From Puccinellia tenuiflora (taxonomy: Eukaryota > Streptophyta > Magnoliopsida > Poales > Poaceae), in the NCBI GenBank assembly GCA_012064385.1, contig QRDG01000061.1, positions 248,001-312,000 of the forward strand: 64,000 nucleotides of DNA, read 5' to 3'. Below are positions 1-11,039 of this stretch, in pieces. The notes below the pieces were generated by a model. The model had not been told where the DNA came from and did no database searches. It saw only the letters and a list, made by a program, of their open reading frames with translations. The stretch's first letter is position 1. Each line of letters opens with the position of its first letter. Both the position numbers and the translations under genes were made by a program.

Positions 1-113
1 CCAGCCAGCTAGCTGTAGGCAGGTCATGGCCGGCAGAGAAAGCGAAGTTAGAAAGAATGCTAGCGAAAATCTATCGCCTACCGTACCTCGGCCTGGTTCT
101 GGTTCCCCAGCAT
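1..113 (-). CDS. Possible first exon of a minus-strand gene, cut by the window edge
   Basis: A start codon at 113-111 sits in a good context (CACCATGC) and opens MLGNQNQAE. The frame then hits a stop two codons after a consensus donor (GAG|GTACGG, intron from 86). A possible acceptor (CCTACAG) lies at 18-13 and would leave a 74-nt intron and keep the frame open to the edge. A TATA-like box stands about 95 nt upstream. The product cannot be identified from nine residues. The alternative is chance; the promoter-plus-donor combination is the only support. Confidence 0.28.
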
Positions 114-204
114 GGTGAGAGCGTACGCCAAGCTAGAAGCTCAAGGTTGTAAAGTGGAATGGAGGAGATGGTCGGAAACGTTGGACTGGGTAGGGAAAGC
201 CGGC

Positions 205-211
205 TTAAATA
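205..211 (-). promoter_or_regulatory. TATA-like box (TATTTAA)
   Basis: TATTTAA on the minus strand in GC-rich surroundings, about 95 nt before the ATG at 113. This fits transcription starting near 175-180 and a 5' leader of about 65 nt. Inferred from spacing only. Confidence 0.35.
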
Positions 212-279
212 GGCCGGGATCGAGGCGCTAGGCGACGAGCTAGGATAGACAAAGGAGGGAGGGCGCCCATGGACCATGT

Positions 280-1794
280 AGATATACTATTTTCCATGCA
301 CCACTACGGCATACTCTAACTAGAGAAGAAGAAGCAGATGTGACAGGATGTCGATCGGAGCACATCGCAGTGCCGGTGAGTGAGGCAGCAAACAAGCTAG
401 AAAAGGGAACCATGGCCGTGACAGTGGGAATAAAAGCCAGCTAGCTTCGAGAGCTCGAGGTGGTCAAAGAGTGGGATTACAGTGTGCGGATAAAGAAGAT
501 TTTCCTTTTGGGACCAGGAAGAGAGGGCTGTTCGGCAACAGTTCAATCACAGTTCAATCACAGTTGTAGACGAGTACAACTTGTAGTGTGCAAGCAAGAG
601 GCGGCGATGCACCGGATGAACAACCGAGCCAGTCTGTTCCGCAGAAATACATCTCCTGTCCATCCTCTTCCATTGTTGGGATGGTAGGCAACTTCGCCTC
701 TCGAATGCCAATGCTCCCTTGCAAGCAAGCAAATCCTACGCCAACATTTTGGTTAGCCAATGTTTTGGTACCGCAAGTTTGGGTTAAACACGCCCATAGA
801 CTACCATCGCTCCTTTAGACCCCGAGACATCTCGAAATCTGGGCACATGAAAAACAAATGATTCGAATTCCTATGAACTTTTCTCCTATAGCACTATTTG
901 ATCAGTAGAGCTTGCGATAGTGGCAGTTAACACATATTATATTAGTGTATAGTACTATAGTTATGTGACGCGCTATTATACTCCCATGGAGTAGATTAGT
1001 TATTCTACACCCATCCTGTATCTTCACAACTGTACATGATTTTTAGATCACGTAAATTTTTTCTTACGCCGGAAGTCAAGGAGAACATAAGAAAATATAT
1101 ACATGATATAAACTTTTTATTTACGTGATGTTAGAAAAATACGACAAAAGATACACATATTTATGGTTTTTGTAACTTTTACGTTACTAAGACTAATATT
1201 TTGCAATTTTATGTCGATTTTTTCAGTTATGAGTCAACATGGACATAAATATTTACATATGTAACGACATAACAAAAGTTTGTGTGAAAAATAAGTTTTT
1301 ATGCACCTGGGCGTTGAATAGAATGTCTATTATAGTCGCATCATATTTATTTGTTTGTAGAAAAAAAATAACAATACAAATATGTGTACAAGATTGTGCT
1401 ATTAAAATATCTCGGTTTACGTGCTATGCTCCCCAACCCTTGTGTACATTAATTGGGCAACAAGAAGGAAAAACTTTATTCAAGTGCACGGGGAGGGGGA
1501 TTACAACCCTTCCTGATAGTGTTGAGTTCCTGACACATGGAGGAATCGTCTCGATTCTCCATGATTGGGCTCACACTGTTCTTTCAACCGAAGCCACCAC
1601 CATTCCTTCCGCTCATGGACTAGGCGGAATCACCTTGAGAGATTCCTCGTCCATGGTGGATTTTAGGGTGAGCCCTCGACCCTTGAGGTCCGGCATATCA
1701 TTCCATATTACTTGATCAAGATCATATCTGGTAGCATTCAAAATAAAAAAATTACTTGTATATCATTACCTAATCGAGGACGAGTAGGAATTAA
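280..1794. other. No recognised gene or element
   Basis: Mixed-composition DNA, AT-rich from about 860. An imperfect 12-bp direct duplication (AGTTCAATCAC twice) lies near 540-565. An open plus frame at 1239-1715 (158 codons) shows no domain or family resemblance, and its first part is low-complexity, so I do not call it a gene. Confidence 0.4.
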
Positions 1795-1968
1795 GATTGG
1801 GGATGATGTTGACTAGTCCCAAACGTCTATATTTTTTGATTGATCTATGCTAATATTATATCATTGCTATATGCTTTCGCTATGATTTTCTATAAATTTG
1901 CATCATTTTTATTTGACTAACATATTAACTCAGTGCCAAGTGTCAGTTGTTGTTTCCTGCAATTTTTT
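1795..1968 (+). mobile_element. LTR fragment of an Athila-like gypsy retrotransposon
   Basis: The text resembles the 5' part of the common Triticeae Sabrina/WHAM-type LTRs as I remember them: an ACGTCTATA stretch, then ACTAACATATTAACTCAGTG and GTGTCAGTTG. The second part recurs at 3115-3150 in better-preserved form. Degenerate and truncated; family name tentative. Confidence 0.5.
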
Positions 1969-2465
1969 CCATCGTAGACAACCCCAATTACCGTCACGTA
2001 AAAAATCAGGATAAATAGGAAAGTCGGATAAATTTACGAGACGAAGACGGAGTGATGCTTTCCATGGAAAGAGTCGGGGAACCTCAAAGTGGAAGGGGTG
2101 ATGTAGGACGACAACAAGAATTTTTCTCAGTTGAGAACCAAGGTTTATCGAACCAGTAGGAACCAGTGAAACCAACCAAGTTAGCAGTACATGCACAAAA
2201 CCACAAAACAAAACTTGCCCCCAATGTTTCGGGAAGGTTGTTAAGCTTCCCTTCCTACTTGTTTCAAGGATTAAGCGTATGGTGTAATAGAGAGTGGTAA
2301 CCAAACGTAAAAGAAACAAGGAGGAAAAAATAGTAGCAATTATAATAAAAGATGGACCGTGGTCCATAAGTTCACCAGAGGCATCTCTCCAAACAATAGA
2401 ACATGTGTTGGGTGAACAAATTATAGTTGCGTAATGATACATGCCTATAATTTTTTATTAATCCA
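1969..2465 (-). mobile_element. Antisense Athila-like LTR fragment
   Basis: Contains CTCAGTTGAGAACCAAGG then TTTATCGAACCAGTAGGA, and later TCTCCAAACAATAGAACA and ACAAATTATAGTTGCGTAA. I associate these with the opposite orientation of the LTR type at 1795-1968 and 3058-4590. A related CAAGGTTATCGAATCTAGTA motif occurs near 47655. The open minus frame 2442-1930 (170 codons) is a shadow of this repeat. Confidence 0.45.
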
Positions 2466-2474
2466 TAATTGTTT
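2466..2474. repeat. 9-bp target duplication, left copy (TAATTGTTT)
   Basis: Identical to 3049-3057 on the far side of the foldback element at 2475-3048. Nine bases is the usual target duplication length of Mutator-like elements. Confidence 0.85.
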
Positions 2475-3048
2475 GAGAGAATTCCTTATTTGGCCCTGCC
2501 TGAAGTTTGCCTTCCTTTTTTGGCCCTGGCAAATTTTTTCTTCCTTTCATGACCCACAAAGTTTGGTTGGTTCCTTATTTGGCCCTCTAGTATAATTTAA
2601 GCACTAAGATGACCATTTTGCCCCAAAAAAAACTGTGATATACTAGTTGGTTATTAAAAAAACTGATTGTCTCTATGTTTGTGCCTATTTAATATCAATT
2701 TTTTTGGAGTTGTGGAAATTGGAGTAATTTCCGGAATAAATTTGAGATTTTTTTGAAACTCAAAAATTCAAATTTCAAATTTTTCAAATAAAGCGTGAAC
2801 TGGTGCGCTGGTGCCAGCCACAGTGGGGATCATTTTTTTTAATAACCAACTAGTATATCATAGCTTTTTTAGTGCAATTTCGTCAACATATTGCAGCAGG
2901 GGTAAAATGGTCATCTTAGTGCTTAAATTGTACTAGAGGGTCAAATAAGGAACCAACCAAACTTTGTGGGTCATGAAAGGAAGAAATAATTTACCAGGGC
3001 CAAAAAAGGAAGGCAAACTTCAGCCAAGGCCAAATAAGGAATTCTCTC
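2475..3048. mobile_element. Mutator-like MITE with long inverted repeats
   Basis: A 574-bp foldback element. The arms start GAGAGAATTCCTTATTTGG and run about 190 bp (left to about 2662, right from about 2838) with small indels. The arms include the paired blocks around GATGACCATTTTGCCCC and TATACTAGTTGGTTATTA. The centre is AT-rich and non-coding. A perfect 9-bp duplication flanks it. Long arms plus a 9-bp duplication fit a non-autonomous Mutator-superfamily element. It sits inside older LTR sequence. Confidence 0.8.
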
Positions 3049-3057
3049 TAATTGTTT

Positions 3058-4590
3058 TGTGTCATTGTCACATGTTTCTACTATCTTATTATATCATTTT
3101 TTAGGAAATTCATTGGACTAACCTATTAACAAGATGCCCAGTGTCAGTTCCTTGTTTTTGCTGTTTTCTATTTCAGAAAATCTACTTCTGAAAATATTCT
3201 CGGAATTGCACGAAAATTTACGGGGAATTTTTATCCGTCAAGATGGATTCAGAGACCAAAGGGCGACCTGGGGAGGCCACCCAGGGGCCAGAGGCGACCC
3301 CTGGCCACGGCCCCACCAGGACCCGCAGGTGGGACCCGCCCTACCCCCTGGTGGTCGCCTCGGCCCCCTCGACGCCTATAAATTCCTATTTACCCTAATT
3401 TTGACGGGGCGGTGATTATTTTCCACGAACTCCACCCGAAGCCTCCGCCATCTCGAAACCTAATTCGGGGAGATTCTGAAGCTGTTCCCAGCACCCTGCC
3501 GGAGGGGAGATTGATCCCGGAGGGCTCTACATCGCCACGCCTTCCGCCGGGATGATGCGTGAGTAGTTCCACCTTGGACTACGGGTCAATGGCAGTAGCT
3601 AGATGGTTGTCTCTCTCCCTTGTGCTTCATGCTTATGATTTTGTGAGCTGCCTAACATGATCAAGATCTATTATTATAATGCTATATGATGTGTTTGCTG
3701 GGATCCAATGGATTATGAAGTTATGATCAGTTTGTGCATGGTTCTTATATGTTGATTTATGTTTTTGCATGCTCTTCGATGTGTGTAGTTATTTTGGCCA
3801 AGTGATTGTCTGTATCTCCAAGAGAGAGTATTTATGCTAGATGGTAGGTTCATGCCCCCTCTTGTGACTGGGCACGGGTGACAGAAATGTCTAAGGACGA
3901 GGGTGTGCTGTTGCTACTAAGGGAAAAACAGCGGTGTTTATGTCTACGTGATTATAAATATTGCTTACTTCATGCACCTTACTTAATGCAAATATCTGTT
4001 GCTTGCAACTTAATACCGTTGGGTGACAGGCTGGATAGCGATCCCGTGGTGGACTTTTTAGACAAAGATGAAGTTAGACTCAACGGTCTTTGTTATTGGT
4101 TGTGATGCCTATATGAATACTACCATGAACTCTTTGATTTGGCTAGATTAAGTTTGTGTCATAATCTTTTCAATTGCCCAGCTGTAATTTGTTTATCCGT
4201 CATATGAGTATTTTATTTATTGGAGAGACACCACTAGTGAACCCATGGCCCCCGGTCCATCTTTTTCTGTTGATTACAACACCGTTTACTCTTTTTCATA
4301 TTCACTTGCTCGCCGGTCCGTTTCCATATTTTCATCCACTACACTATACATTTAACCGCTTTGTTTTCAGCAGACCGGGAAGATTGACAACCTTCCTGCC
4401 GTTGGGGGCAAGTAATCGTTTGAGTGTGTGCAGGTCCATGTTCGTTGACGGTTAAGCGCCAGAGATCGTCATCGTTCACCTCGTTGTTGATTTCAAAGTC
4501 CTACTGGTTTGATTAAAGCTCGGTTCTTAATTGAGAGAAAACTGCTACTTACTACATCCACGCCTTTGCTTGGGGCACCACCAACACAAG
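3058..4590 (+). mobile_element. Athila-like LTR fragment, plus orientation
   Basis: Reads ACTAACCTATTAAC, then a C-rich CACCCAGGGGCCAG block, a TATAAATT element near 3378, a CTAATTCGGGGAGATT leader-like stretch, and near 4230 ACTAGTGAACCCATGGCCCC. Together these match the layout I know from Triticeae Sabrina/WHAM-type LTRs. The right end is indistinct (about 4530-4590). No gag or pol follows, so this is an LTR remnant. Open frames inside it are not genes. Confidence 0.5.
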
Positions 4591-5148
4591 AACATAAATG
4601 AAAGACATCTATTAAACCTCGGATATCGATTTTGCATCTGTGCCCCAATTGAAGGAGGTTTATTATGCATTTAGATATGAAAGACATCTATTTTTATTTG
4701 TCATGTACTTTTAATATTTATTTTGATGTGAAAAGATGAATGTGCACTAACTGCAACATGGAATTGTAAAATGTACGCAAGATAGTCAGTGTCCGGTTGC
4801 AGATGCATATATTTTTGTTTGTAGATGCAACTAGTTGTATTATTGCACTTCTTTTAAGAGAGAGCATGAGAGTATTTTTTTAGCACGTGTTCCAATATTG
4901 AACCTAGTACACATAGGCTCTAGGGGGGTTGAGGTCTATAGAGTTTTCAAGCTCAACTTGAGCAACTTGCAAGTGCCACATCTCGTATATGTGCTATAAT
5001 TAAGTAAATCACATCACGTCGATCTAAATTATTTTATCTCTCTGAAAATCCTCCTTGAGGAAAACAAGCTTTTCTAACATAGAAAAGCAAGCTTCTCAAT
5101 TGTCGCTATCCAATTTTCTTATGTTCCTGTGTTTTCTCTTCTTAAGTA
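4591..5148. other. No gene recognised
   Basis: AT-rich, low-coding DNA between the LTR remnant and the first Stowaway MITE. Nothing recognisable. Confidence 0.5.
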
Positions 5149-5308
5149 CTCCCTCCATATCAAAATATAAGATGTTTTATCACTTCTTTTTCTATCCGTA
5201 TCTAGACATGTTTTAGTGCAAGATTTATTTTAACCTTACACTAAAATATGTCTACATACGGATGGAAAGAGAAATGCTAAAACATCTTATATTTTGATAC
5301 GGAGGGAG
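5149..5308. mobile_element. Stowaway MITE 1
   Basis: A 160-bp foldback from CTCCCTCCATATCAAAATAT to its inverted match ending GGAGGGAG, flanked by TA on both sides. Ends and TA duplication are those of Stowaway (Tc1/mariner-related) MITEs. Confidence 0.92.
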
Positions 5309-5457
5309 TAAAATTTACACGATATTGGCCTGGTTCGCGCTATAATTTATAACCGCAGCTAGCTCTTGCCCGATTTAAGTGATCTCTAAATGTGCGTCTA
5401 TATTTCTTTAGAAGTCCAAAGTCTGTGTATATAAACAGGATGTAGTATTAGCATTTA

Positions 5458-5629
5458 CTCCCTCCGTTCCACAATATAAGATGTTTTAGGCTTTTTTCAC
5501 ATTCACATTTGGACCACATGTATCTAGACATATTTTAGTGTATATGTTCACTCTCTTTCCATCTTTTTAGTCCGAATCTAAACAACATATGAAACACCTA
5601 AAACATCTTATATTGTGGAACGGAGGGAG
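5458..5629. mobile_element. Stowaway MITE 2
   Basis: A 172-bp foldback starting CTCCCTCCGTTCCACAATAT and ending with its inverse. TA lies at 5456-5457 and 5630-5631. The arms are near-perfect. Confidence 0.93.
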
Positions 5630-5740
5630 TATATGTCAGCGTCTCTAAATAAAATAAAAATAATACCATAAATACACGGTATGGAGAGCTGCAGTTTGAT
5701 CACATATTGAATGTCATTTTTTGTAATTCGAAACCAAGTA

Positions 5741-5864
5741 CTACCTCCGTCCCAAAAAGGATGTCATTTCTTTGTCCAAATTTGAATGTATCTAACCACT
5801 AAACAGTGTCTAGATACATTCAACTTCAGACAAAGAATTGACATCCTTTTTAGGACGGAGGGAG
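5741..5864. mobile_element. Stowaway MITE 3
   Basis: A 124-bp foldback with CTACCTCCGTCCCAAAAAGG at the left and the inverse ending ACGGAGGGAG at the right, flanked by TA. One arm has a C-to-A change at the third base. Confidence 0.9.
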
Positions 5865-5866
5865 TA

Positions 5867-6554
5867 CTATCATTTTTCTTGTGAACACGATACCACGTAC
5901 CATTTAAATCTGATTGTGTACCTATGGTGGTATTCCTATCGTTTTTATAATGAAAGAAGACGATGTGAAGCTACTTCATACCGACCACAAATCCACAATG
6001 GTACTGGAGTATAAAGAAACTTCATAAAAAATGACGACCACAATGCATGGCTGAAAATCTGTGCGGCATATTTAAAAGGATGAACTCCCATTATTCTTTG
6101 GTAGACTCTATAGGTTTCTTTAATTCGATAATTGGACAGAGAGCTGACTCCGGTGTTATATAGATCAGACTGACCTTCGCAAAATAAAATTATCACACTG
6201 ACGGCTGATTGCTGAGCTGTCTGGCCTCTGGAAGTGGAATTATGCTCTTTTCCCCCATTTGTATCAAAATAGCATTCGGAACTAAGAAAGGTGTCAAAAT
6301 AACATCTCTAATATTTCAGTGGTCTTTTGATGTTCACATGAAGTTCTGAGAAAAGTTAGGCATTGCATATCTACGTGCAAAGTTTAGGTTTCAGATAGAT
6401 GATACATAATACTTTACATGACGGGTTGGTAATTTCTACAAGAGAGCAATGAACTACAGACATTAGGGCAGATGAGCTCGTACAATTTACTCATTTGGCT
6501 CTTCTTCATACTTATCATCAGTTTCAGTTTCATTGGTCTTAAACTCCTAATTAC
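5867..6554. other. No gene recognised
   Basis: AT-rich spacer between MITEs. A minus open frame at 6196-5945 (83 codons) shows no recognisable family. Confidence 0.45.
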
Positions 6555-6556
6555 TA

Positions 6557-6703
6557 CTCCCTCCGTTCCATATTATAAGACGTTTTAGCAAGCTGAAACA
6601 AGTTACTAAAACGTGTAAGCTGAAACAGCTTACTAAAACGTCTTATAAAACGTGCAAGCTGAAACAGCTTACTAAAACGTCTTATAATATGGGACAGAGG
6701 TAG
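6557..6703. mobile_element. Stowaway MITE 4 with internal duplications
   Basis: Starts CTCCCTCCGTTCCATATTAT and ends CAGAGGTAG, flanked by TA. Inside, a block with GTAAGCTGAAACAGCTTACT and CTAAAACGTCTTATAA is repeated, so the element has grown by internal tandem duplication. Confidence 0.85.
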
Positions 6704-6705
6704 TA

Positions 6706-7262
6706 GTTGATAAAAGAGCCGGCCAATCATTGATTGAAACTAAAAAGAGACAAGCAAAGTTGGAAAGGTGGGTTGTATGCTTGACGTGCAGCAAGAAGAT
6801 ATGCAATAATCATGCAGAATCATATATAACTAACCTTGTTGATTAGTACGTACAAAGTTGAGTCATTAGTGTCTATAATGATCCCCATTAGTACGAACCC
6901 TTCCTCGCTAAATCTCATTCTATGTATTTTCGGCGTAAGCACAAACTTTTTTCTAGAAGGATGGGCCTATCCAATACTGGTTACTTTGACACTTTCTGGA
7001 TATGTTTTATGTTTATGTCAGGCTCTGAATTATCATTGCACCTAGCACCACAAAATCCCTTTCCTTTTTCTTTTGTGAGAACTTTTTTGCCACTTTCAAC
7101 GAATACTGCATTCTCGTGCCACAAAAAGATAAATGTCTTAATTTTGTAGGCATGCGAAAAGTTATGTTTCAATTTCGACACTTGAATGTATGCACTGGAT
7201 GTACGTAAATGAACCAACAAAACGGCAACCTTAACTTGTCAAACCTCAAGGATTAAGAGGAG
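6706..7262. other. No gene recognised
   Basis: AT-rich sequence. Overlapping short open frames on both strands (6836-7220) show no domain and look like chance. Confidence 0.45.
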
Positions 7263-7270
7263 GATAAGGC

Positions 7271-7861
7271 TAGGGGTGTAAACGGATAGGATAATTTTCG
7301 CACCGAATTCTATTCCGAAACCGTTTTGAGGAATTCATATCCGGTATGACGGAATCCAACAGATAAGGATATCCGATTCCTAAATTGACACCGGATATGT
7401 TATAGGATATGGTATGAAAAATAGCCCCGAATATGGATTATCCAAAAATTAAATATAATTATCCGATAATTTTAATCTGATTAATCCGATTTTCTACCGA
7501 AACGTCTAACCTCATAGAACATAATTAGTAGTTAGTAAGTTGTAAAGTTCGCCCGTTAAATAAAATCTCACTTACATAGTGATTGTTACGACTATGGAGT
7601 GCAACTCTTGTTAGGCTATTAGCATATTAAACTATTATTTTTTGTCGTATGGTTCACCGATGTACTTATACGCGTATTTATCCGATTAATTATTTGCCGC
7701 CCCGAATCCGCTCCGTTTCCGCCCCCGGATCCGTGATATTATATATCCGCCTCCGAATCCGCAACCGATCGCTATCCGCTCCGCTCCGAATCCGACGAAA
7801 GATATGGTATAGGATATGGTAAAGGCAAAATCCGATCCGATCCGATCCGTTTACATCCCTA
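7271..7861. mobile_element. hAT-type non-autonomous element
   Basis: A 591-bp element with termini TAGGGGTGTAAACGGAT and the inverse of TAGGGATGTAAACGGAT, flanked by a perfect 8-bp duplication GATAAGGC (7263-7270, 7862-7869). Eight bases and this terminus are typical of hAT elements. The interior is AT-rich in the middle, with CCGAATCCG/GATCCGATCC repeats in the right arm, and has no transposase. Confidence 0.88.
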
Positions 7862-8121
7862 GATAAGGCTGTCCATTTCAGATATGTAGATAGGCATTTG
7901 TAATTAATTTATGAATAGAGAGGCCACATGCCATAGGCGTTGAATAAAATTTGCAGGCAACTCCCAGAGCATCTTTAGTTTTGCGACCATTTCAACATTT
8001 TTTCTTGTTGTTGATAAATTCCCTAACTTAAAGATATATTTTTTCTCGCTCAAAGGATGAGGACTATTGCTCAAACCTACACAACGGCCGGCTGAGCGTA
8101 ACTGGTCTCTCCATTCAGTAA

Positions 8122-9844
8122 GAGCATCTCCATTCGAGACGCAAATAGGGTTGCCAATAGCCCTATTCGGTCCGCCGGACAAAGTTTGGCGTCCCGTCGC
8201 GGCGCCAATAGCCCGATTTCATCAACCGCGGCTCAATATTTGGTCCGGCGCACCCAACCCACGCACTCCGTGGCGGGAGCCGTTTGGGCGTGCCGGAGGA
8301 AACTTCACGCGACGCCACGTCAGGTGGGCCAGCCGTGTCATCGACACAGAAGCCAAACCGCCCGGTCAAAGGCATTCATGATGCCGGCAACGCCGTAGCG
8401 ACCCGTTGTTTCGCCTCCGCTACACGACATAGTCAATGCGTGCGCGCCTTTTTGAGGCGCCGCTCTCCGGCAGTGATAGAAGCCGCGTCGCGGCCCTCCC
8501 AATCTCACACTCGCCCCCGAACACCTCTCTCCCGCCACGCAAAACCCTAGCTAGACACCGACGACGACAATGTCACTTAACAAGCGCAACAGCGGAGCCG
8601 CCGCCAATGGCTTCCGCCCGCATACGCTGCTGAAGGAAGAGGCGGCGGCGCTGCACGACAACCACTACCCCGTGCCGCCCGACATGTGCGTCCCCACGGG
8701 TGGACGCTTAGACGGCATTCTGGTGCCCAACCCGCCCACACCGATGAGCCGTGTCTAGCGGGGTGCGGTGATGCGCCACTACCGGGAAGCGCTCACCCCC
8801 GAGCAGCATGACGAGCCCCAATGACAGCCAACCGCGACCAACTTTGACCGTTATGAGGCCAAGTTCCGGCGGATCCACGATGAGGAGATAACCACTTGGA
8901 CCGGTAAACGGTCGCCGCCGCCACCTTGCGACAATAACTCCGCCGGCCCGTACGCGTTCTGGGGCATGCCGGGGCACACCCTCGAGTGGGTCATGGAGCA
9001 CGTCGCCGCCGGCTGCCCGTGTCTTTGCGCCCCCTCCCCCTCGTTCACAGCGCCAGTGCCACCTCCGCAGCTGAACGTCGAGGAGAACAGGCTCGTCGTC
9101 GTCCGGCTCGGACTCCTCCTCCTCCTCCCGTGGCATGTCGGCGCCGCTCACCCCAAAGCCGGAGGTGAAGGAGGAGGTGCGCACTCCAGTGAGACGCAAC
9201 AATGGCAGCATCATCATCCGCGATGCCTCGCCTAGCAACCGCAGCACGGCAGTAGCCGGGCTCCTCTTCCTCCTCCATCGAAGAATGTGCAGACAGAGTA
9301 CGAGCACCTGATCGCAGCGCAAGAGACGCTATTCGTCCCCGCCGCTGATCCCGACGGCTTCCCCAGGCTCGCCGCCGTGCTGCAGGAGTCGATGAACGAC
9401 GTCCTGCCACTGGACGAGGCGTAGGCCTGCGCATGGTCCCTGTAGGACCACATGGCGATCACTAGGGCGCCGTTCCTCAACCTCACCGCCGATAACCGTG
9501 AGGCGGGGCCAGCGGCGTTATCAAGGACGAGGACGAGGAGGACGACAACGGCGGCGCGGCGGTCAAGAACGAGCCGCTGGACTTCAGCGTTTTCGACCGC
9601 TACCGCTGCTGCTAGATTAGGTTTAAGTTTAAACTTTTTGAATTTCGTTCAAACCTATAAAATTTCCTAAAGTTTTAATGAAATATATCGAATTTACGAA
9701 AAATTTGTTTTTATGAATTTTCCTATTGGGGCCGCGGCTGGGAAGTGCCGGCGGCAATACGCGCCAGCTCGTCCGGACGGGGATAATAGAGCTCGTTCGG
9801 ATGCCCATCCGGACGCTATATTAACGCCGCGACTGGAGATGCTC
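8122..9844. mobile_element. PIF/Harbinger-type non-autonomous element carrying a decayed ORF
   Basis: The left end is GAGCATCTCCATTCGAG and the right end is the inverse of GAGCATCTCCAGTCGCG. The 3-bp sequence TAA flanks both sides (8119-8121, 9845-9847), as for Harbinger insertions. The 1.7-kb interior is GC-rich and holds a broken plus-strand ORF rather than a transposase. Confidence 0.8.
8570..9615 (+). pseudogene. Decayed ORF inside the Harbinger-type element
   Basis: Starts MSLNKRNSGAAANGFRPHTL and runs to a stop at 8756. Homologous-looking text then continues with further stops and frameshifts: RHYREALTPEQH near 8773, NFDRYEAKFRRIHDEEI near 8840, GMPGHTLEWVMEHVAAGC near 8970, SMNDVLPLDEA near 9391. 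An acidic tail, DEDEEDDNGGAAVKNEP, precedes LDFSVFDRYR and a stop near 9615. The conserved GxPGxTLExVxEH block and acidic C-terminus recall a recurrent grass ORF family often seen in such elements. Its function is unknown to me. At least three lesions make it non-functional. Confidence 0.6.
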
Positions 9845-9847
9845 TAA

Positions 9848-11039
9848 ACCACATTTAAACTCTAGTTCTCAATAAAAACCGAACCTCTGATTTCTTTGTT
9901 TTTTTTAACTATCTCACCGCCTAGGCATACCTTAAGGTAAGAATAATAAGGAAATATAATTTTCAATTTGATTAAACCAGTGTAATTTGATGGATTAAAT
10001 ATTTGTATCCTAGGTGTCATGAAACTTGATTTGCACTAATCTCTGGAGACCAGTGGTTAAGAGGATGAAGCCCCGTATGACGACCATTTTATGTCCCTGT
10101 GGTGAAGTGGTTTTAGATGAGGTAGAGCTAGTACGTAATGACATTGGGCGACCTTATGCTGCCGACCTAACTCTAGAGAGGACGAGACTGAGGTAGGACT
10201 AAAGGTCAAAATCCAAATTTAATTACTAATGACTTCGTTCACTATGAGCGGTATTTTTTAATAGAAGATGCCCTAATCTGGGTATTGTCACCATTCTTGA
10301 GATCGGCAAATGTACTTTCATGCGGAAATGTTGAACTAGCGTGAGGGTGGCTTGAACTTCAAGCGGCACTGTTCCCCGCCTCAGGCTAGATCCAACAACA
10401 TTCTCCTTAGGGTCAGGATGGCTCTTATTTTATTTTTTCTATATAAAAGAAATTTTATTACTTAAAGAGAGCATGGCTCTTATTGATGCATCGACCATTT
10501 TAATGGCAAATTTTGTGTGAAAATAATCCATGGAGACTTATGGGGCGTGAAAAACGATGAAACTAACCCTGTCAGAAAATTTCAGCACAAAATAATCCTA
10601 TTTTTATTTTGTTAGAAACTAACCCAAAACTGTAGCGGCGCTACCCTCCACATGCTAGCGGCCTAGACTGGGGTGCTATGCCCCAGCCATCGGGCAACCA
10701 CTGGGCATCATCAACGTGAAAATTCTAAATTCCAGAGGCGGTAGCTCCCTTAGCTAGGGCCCTATGCTCTGTAGGGTAGCTCCCTTAGCTAGGGCGCTAT
10801 GCTCAAGATGTTATCACCTTTGTCGGTGATGCTATGGTAATTGAAACAATTTCAGACCTACTATCCCAACATCAAGTCGATTTATTACAGCAGTTCATAT
10901 ATTAAATAATCAGCAAAACATCACACAAAAATTTACGAATTAATCACCCACCAACATCAAGTTTCTAAATCGATTACTACAAGCTCACAAGTACGACAAG
11001 TCCATAAATTTGGAAAGTTTATAAATTCACAAGTTCTCA
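9848..11039. other. No gene recognised; short palindromic repeats
   Basis: Between 10630 and 10800 the motif GGTAGCTCCCTTAGCTAGGG appears twice, near GTAGCGGCGCTACC and other small palindromes. The rest is AT-rich. It may be the 5' part of the decayed Harbinger element whose right end is at 12303, but I find no left terminus. Confidence 0.4.

Noticed and set aside
1930..2442. 170-codon minus frame as a gene
   Set aside because: It lies in antisense LTR sequence (AACCAAGGTTTATCGAACC motif) and has no domain.
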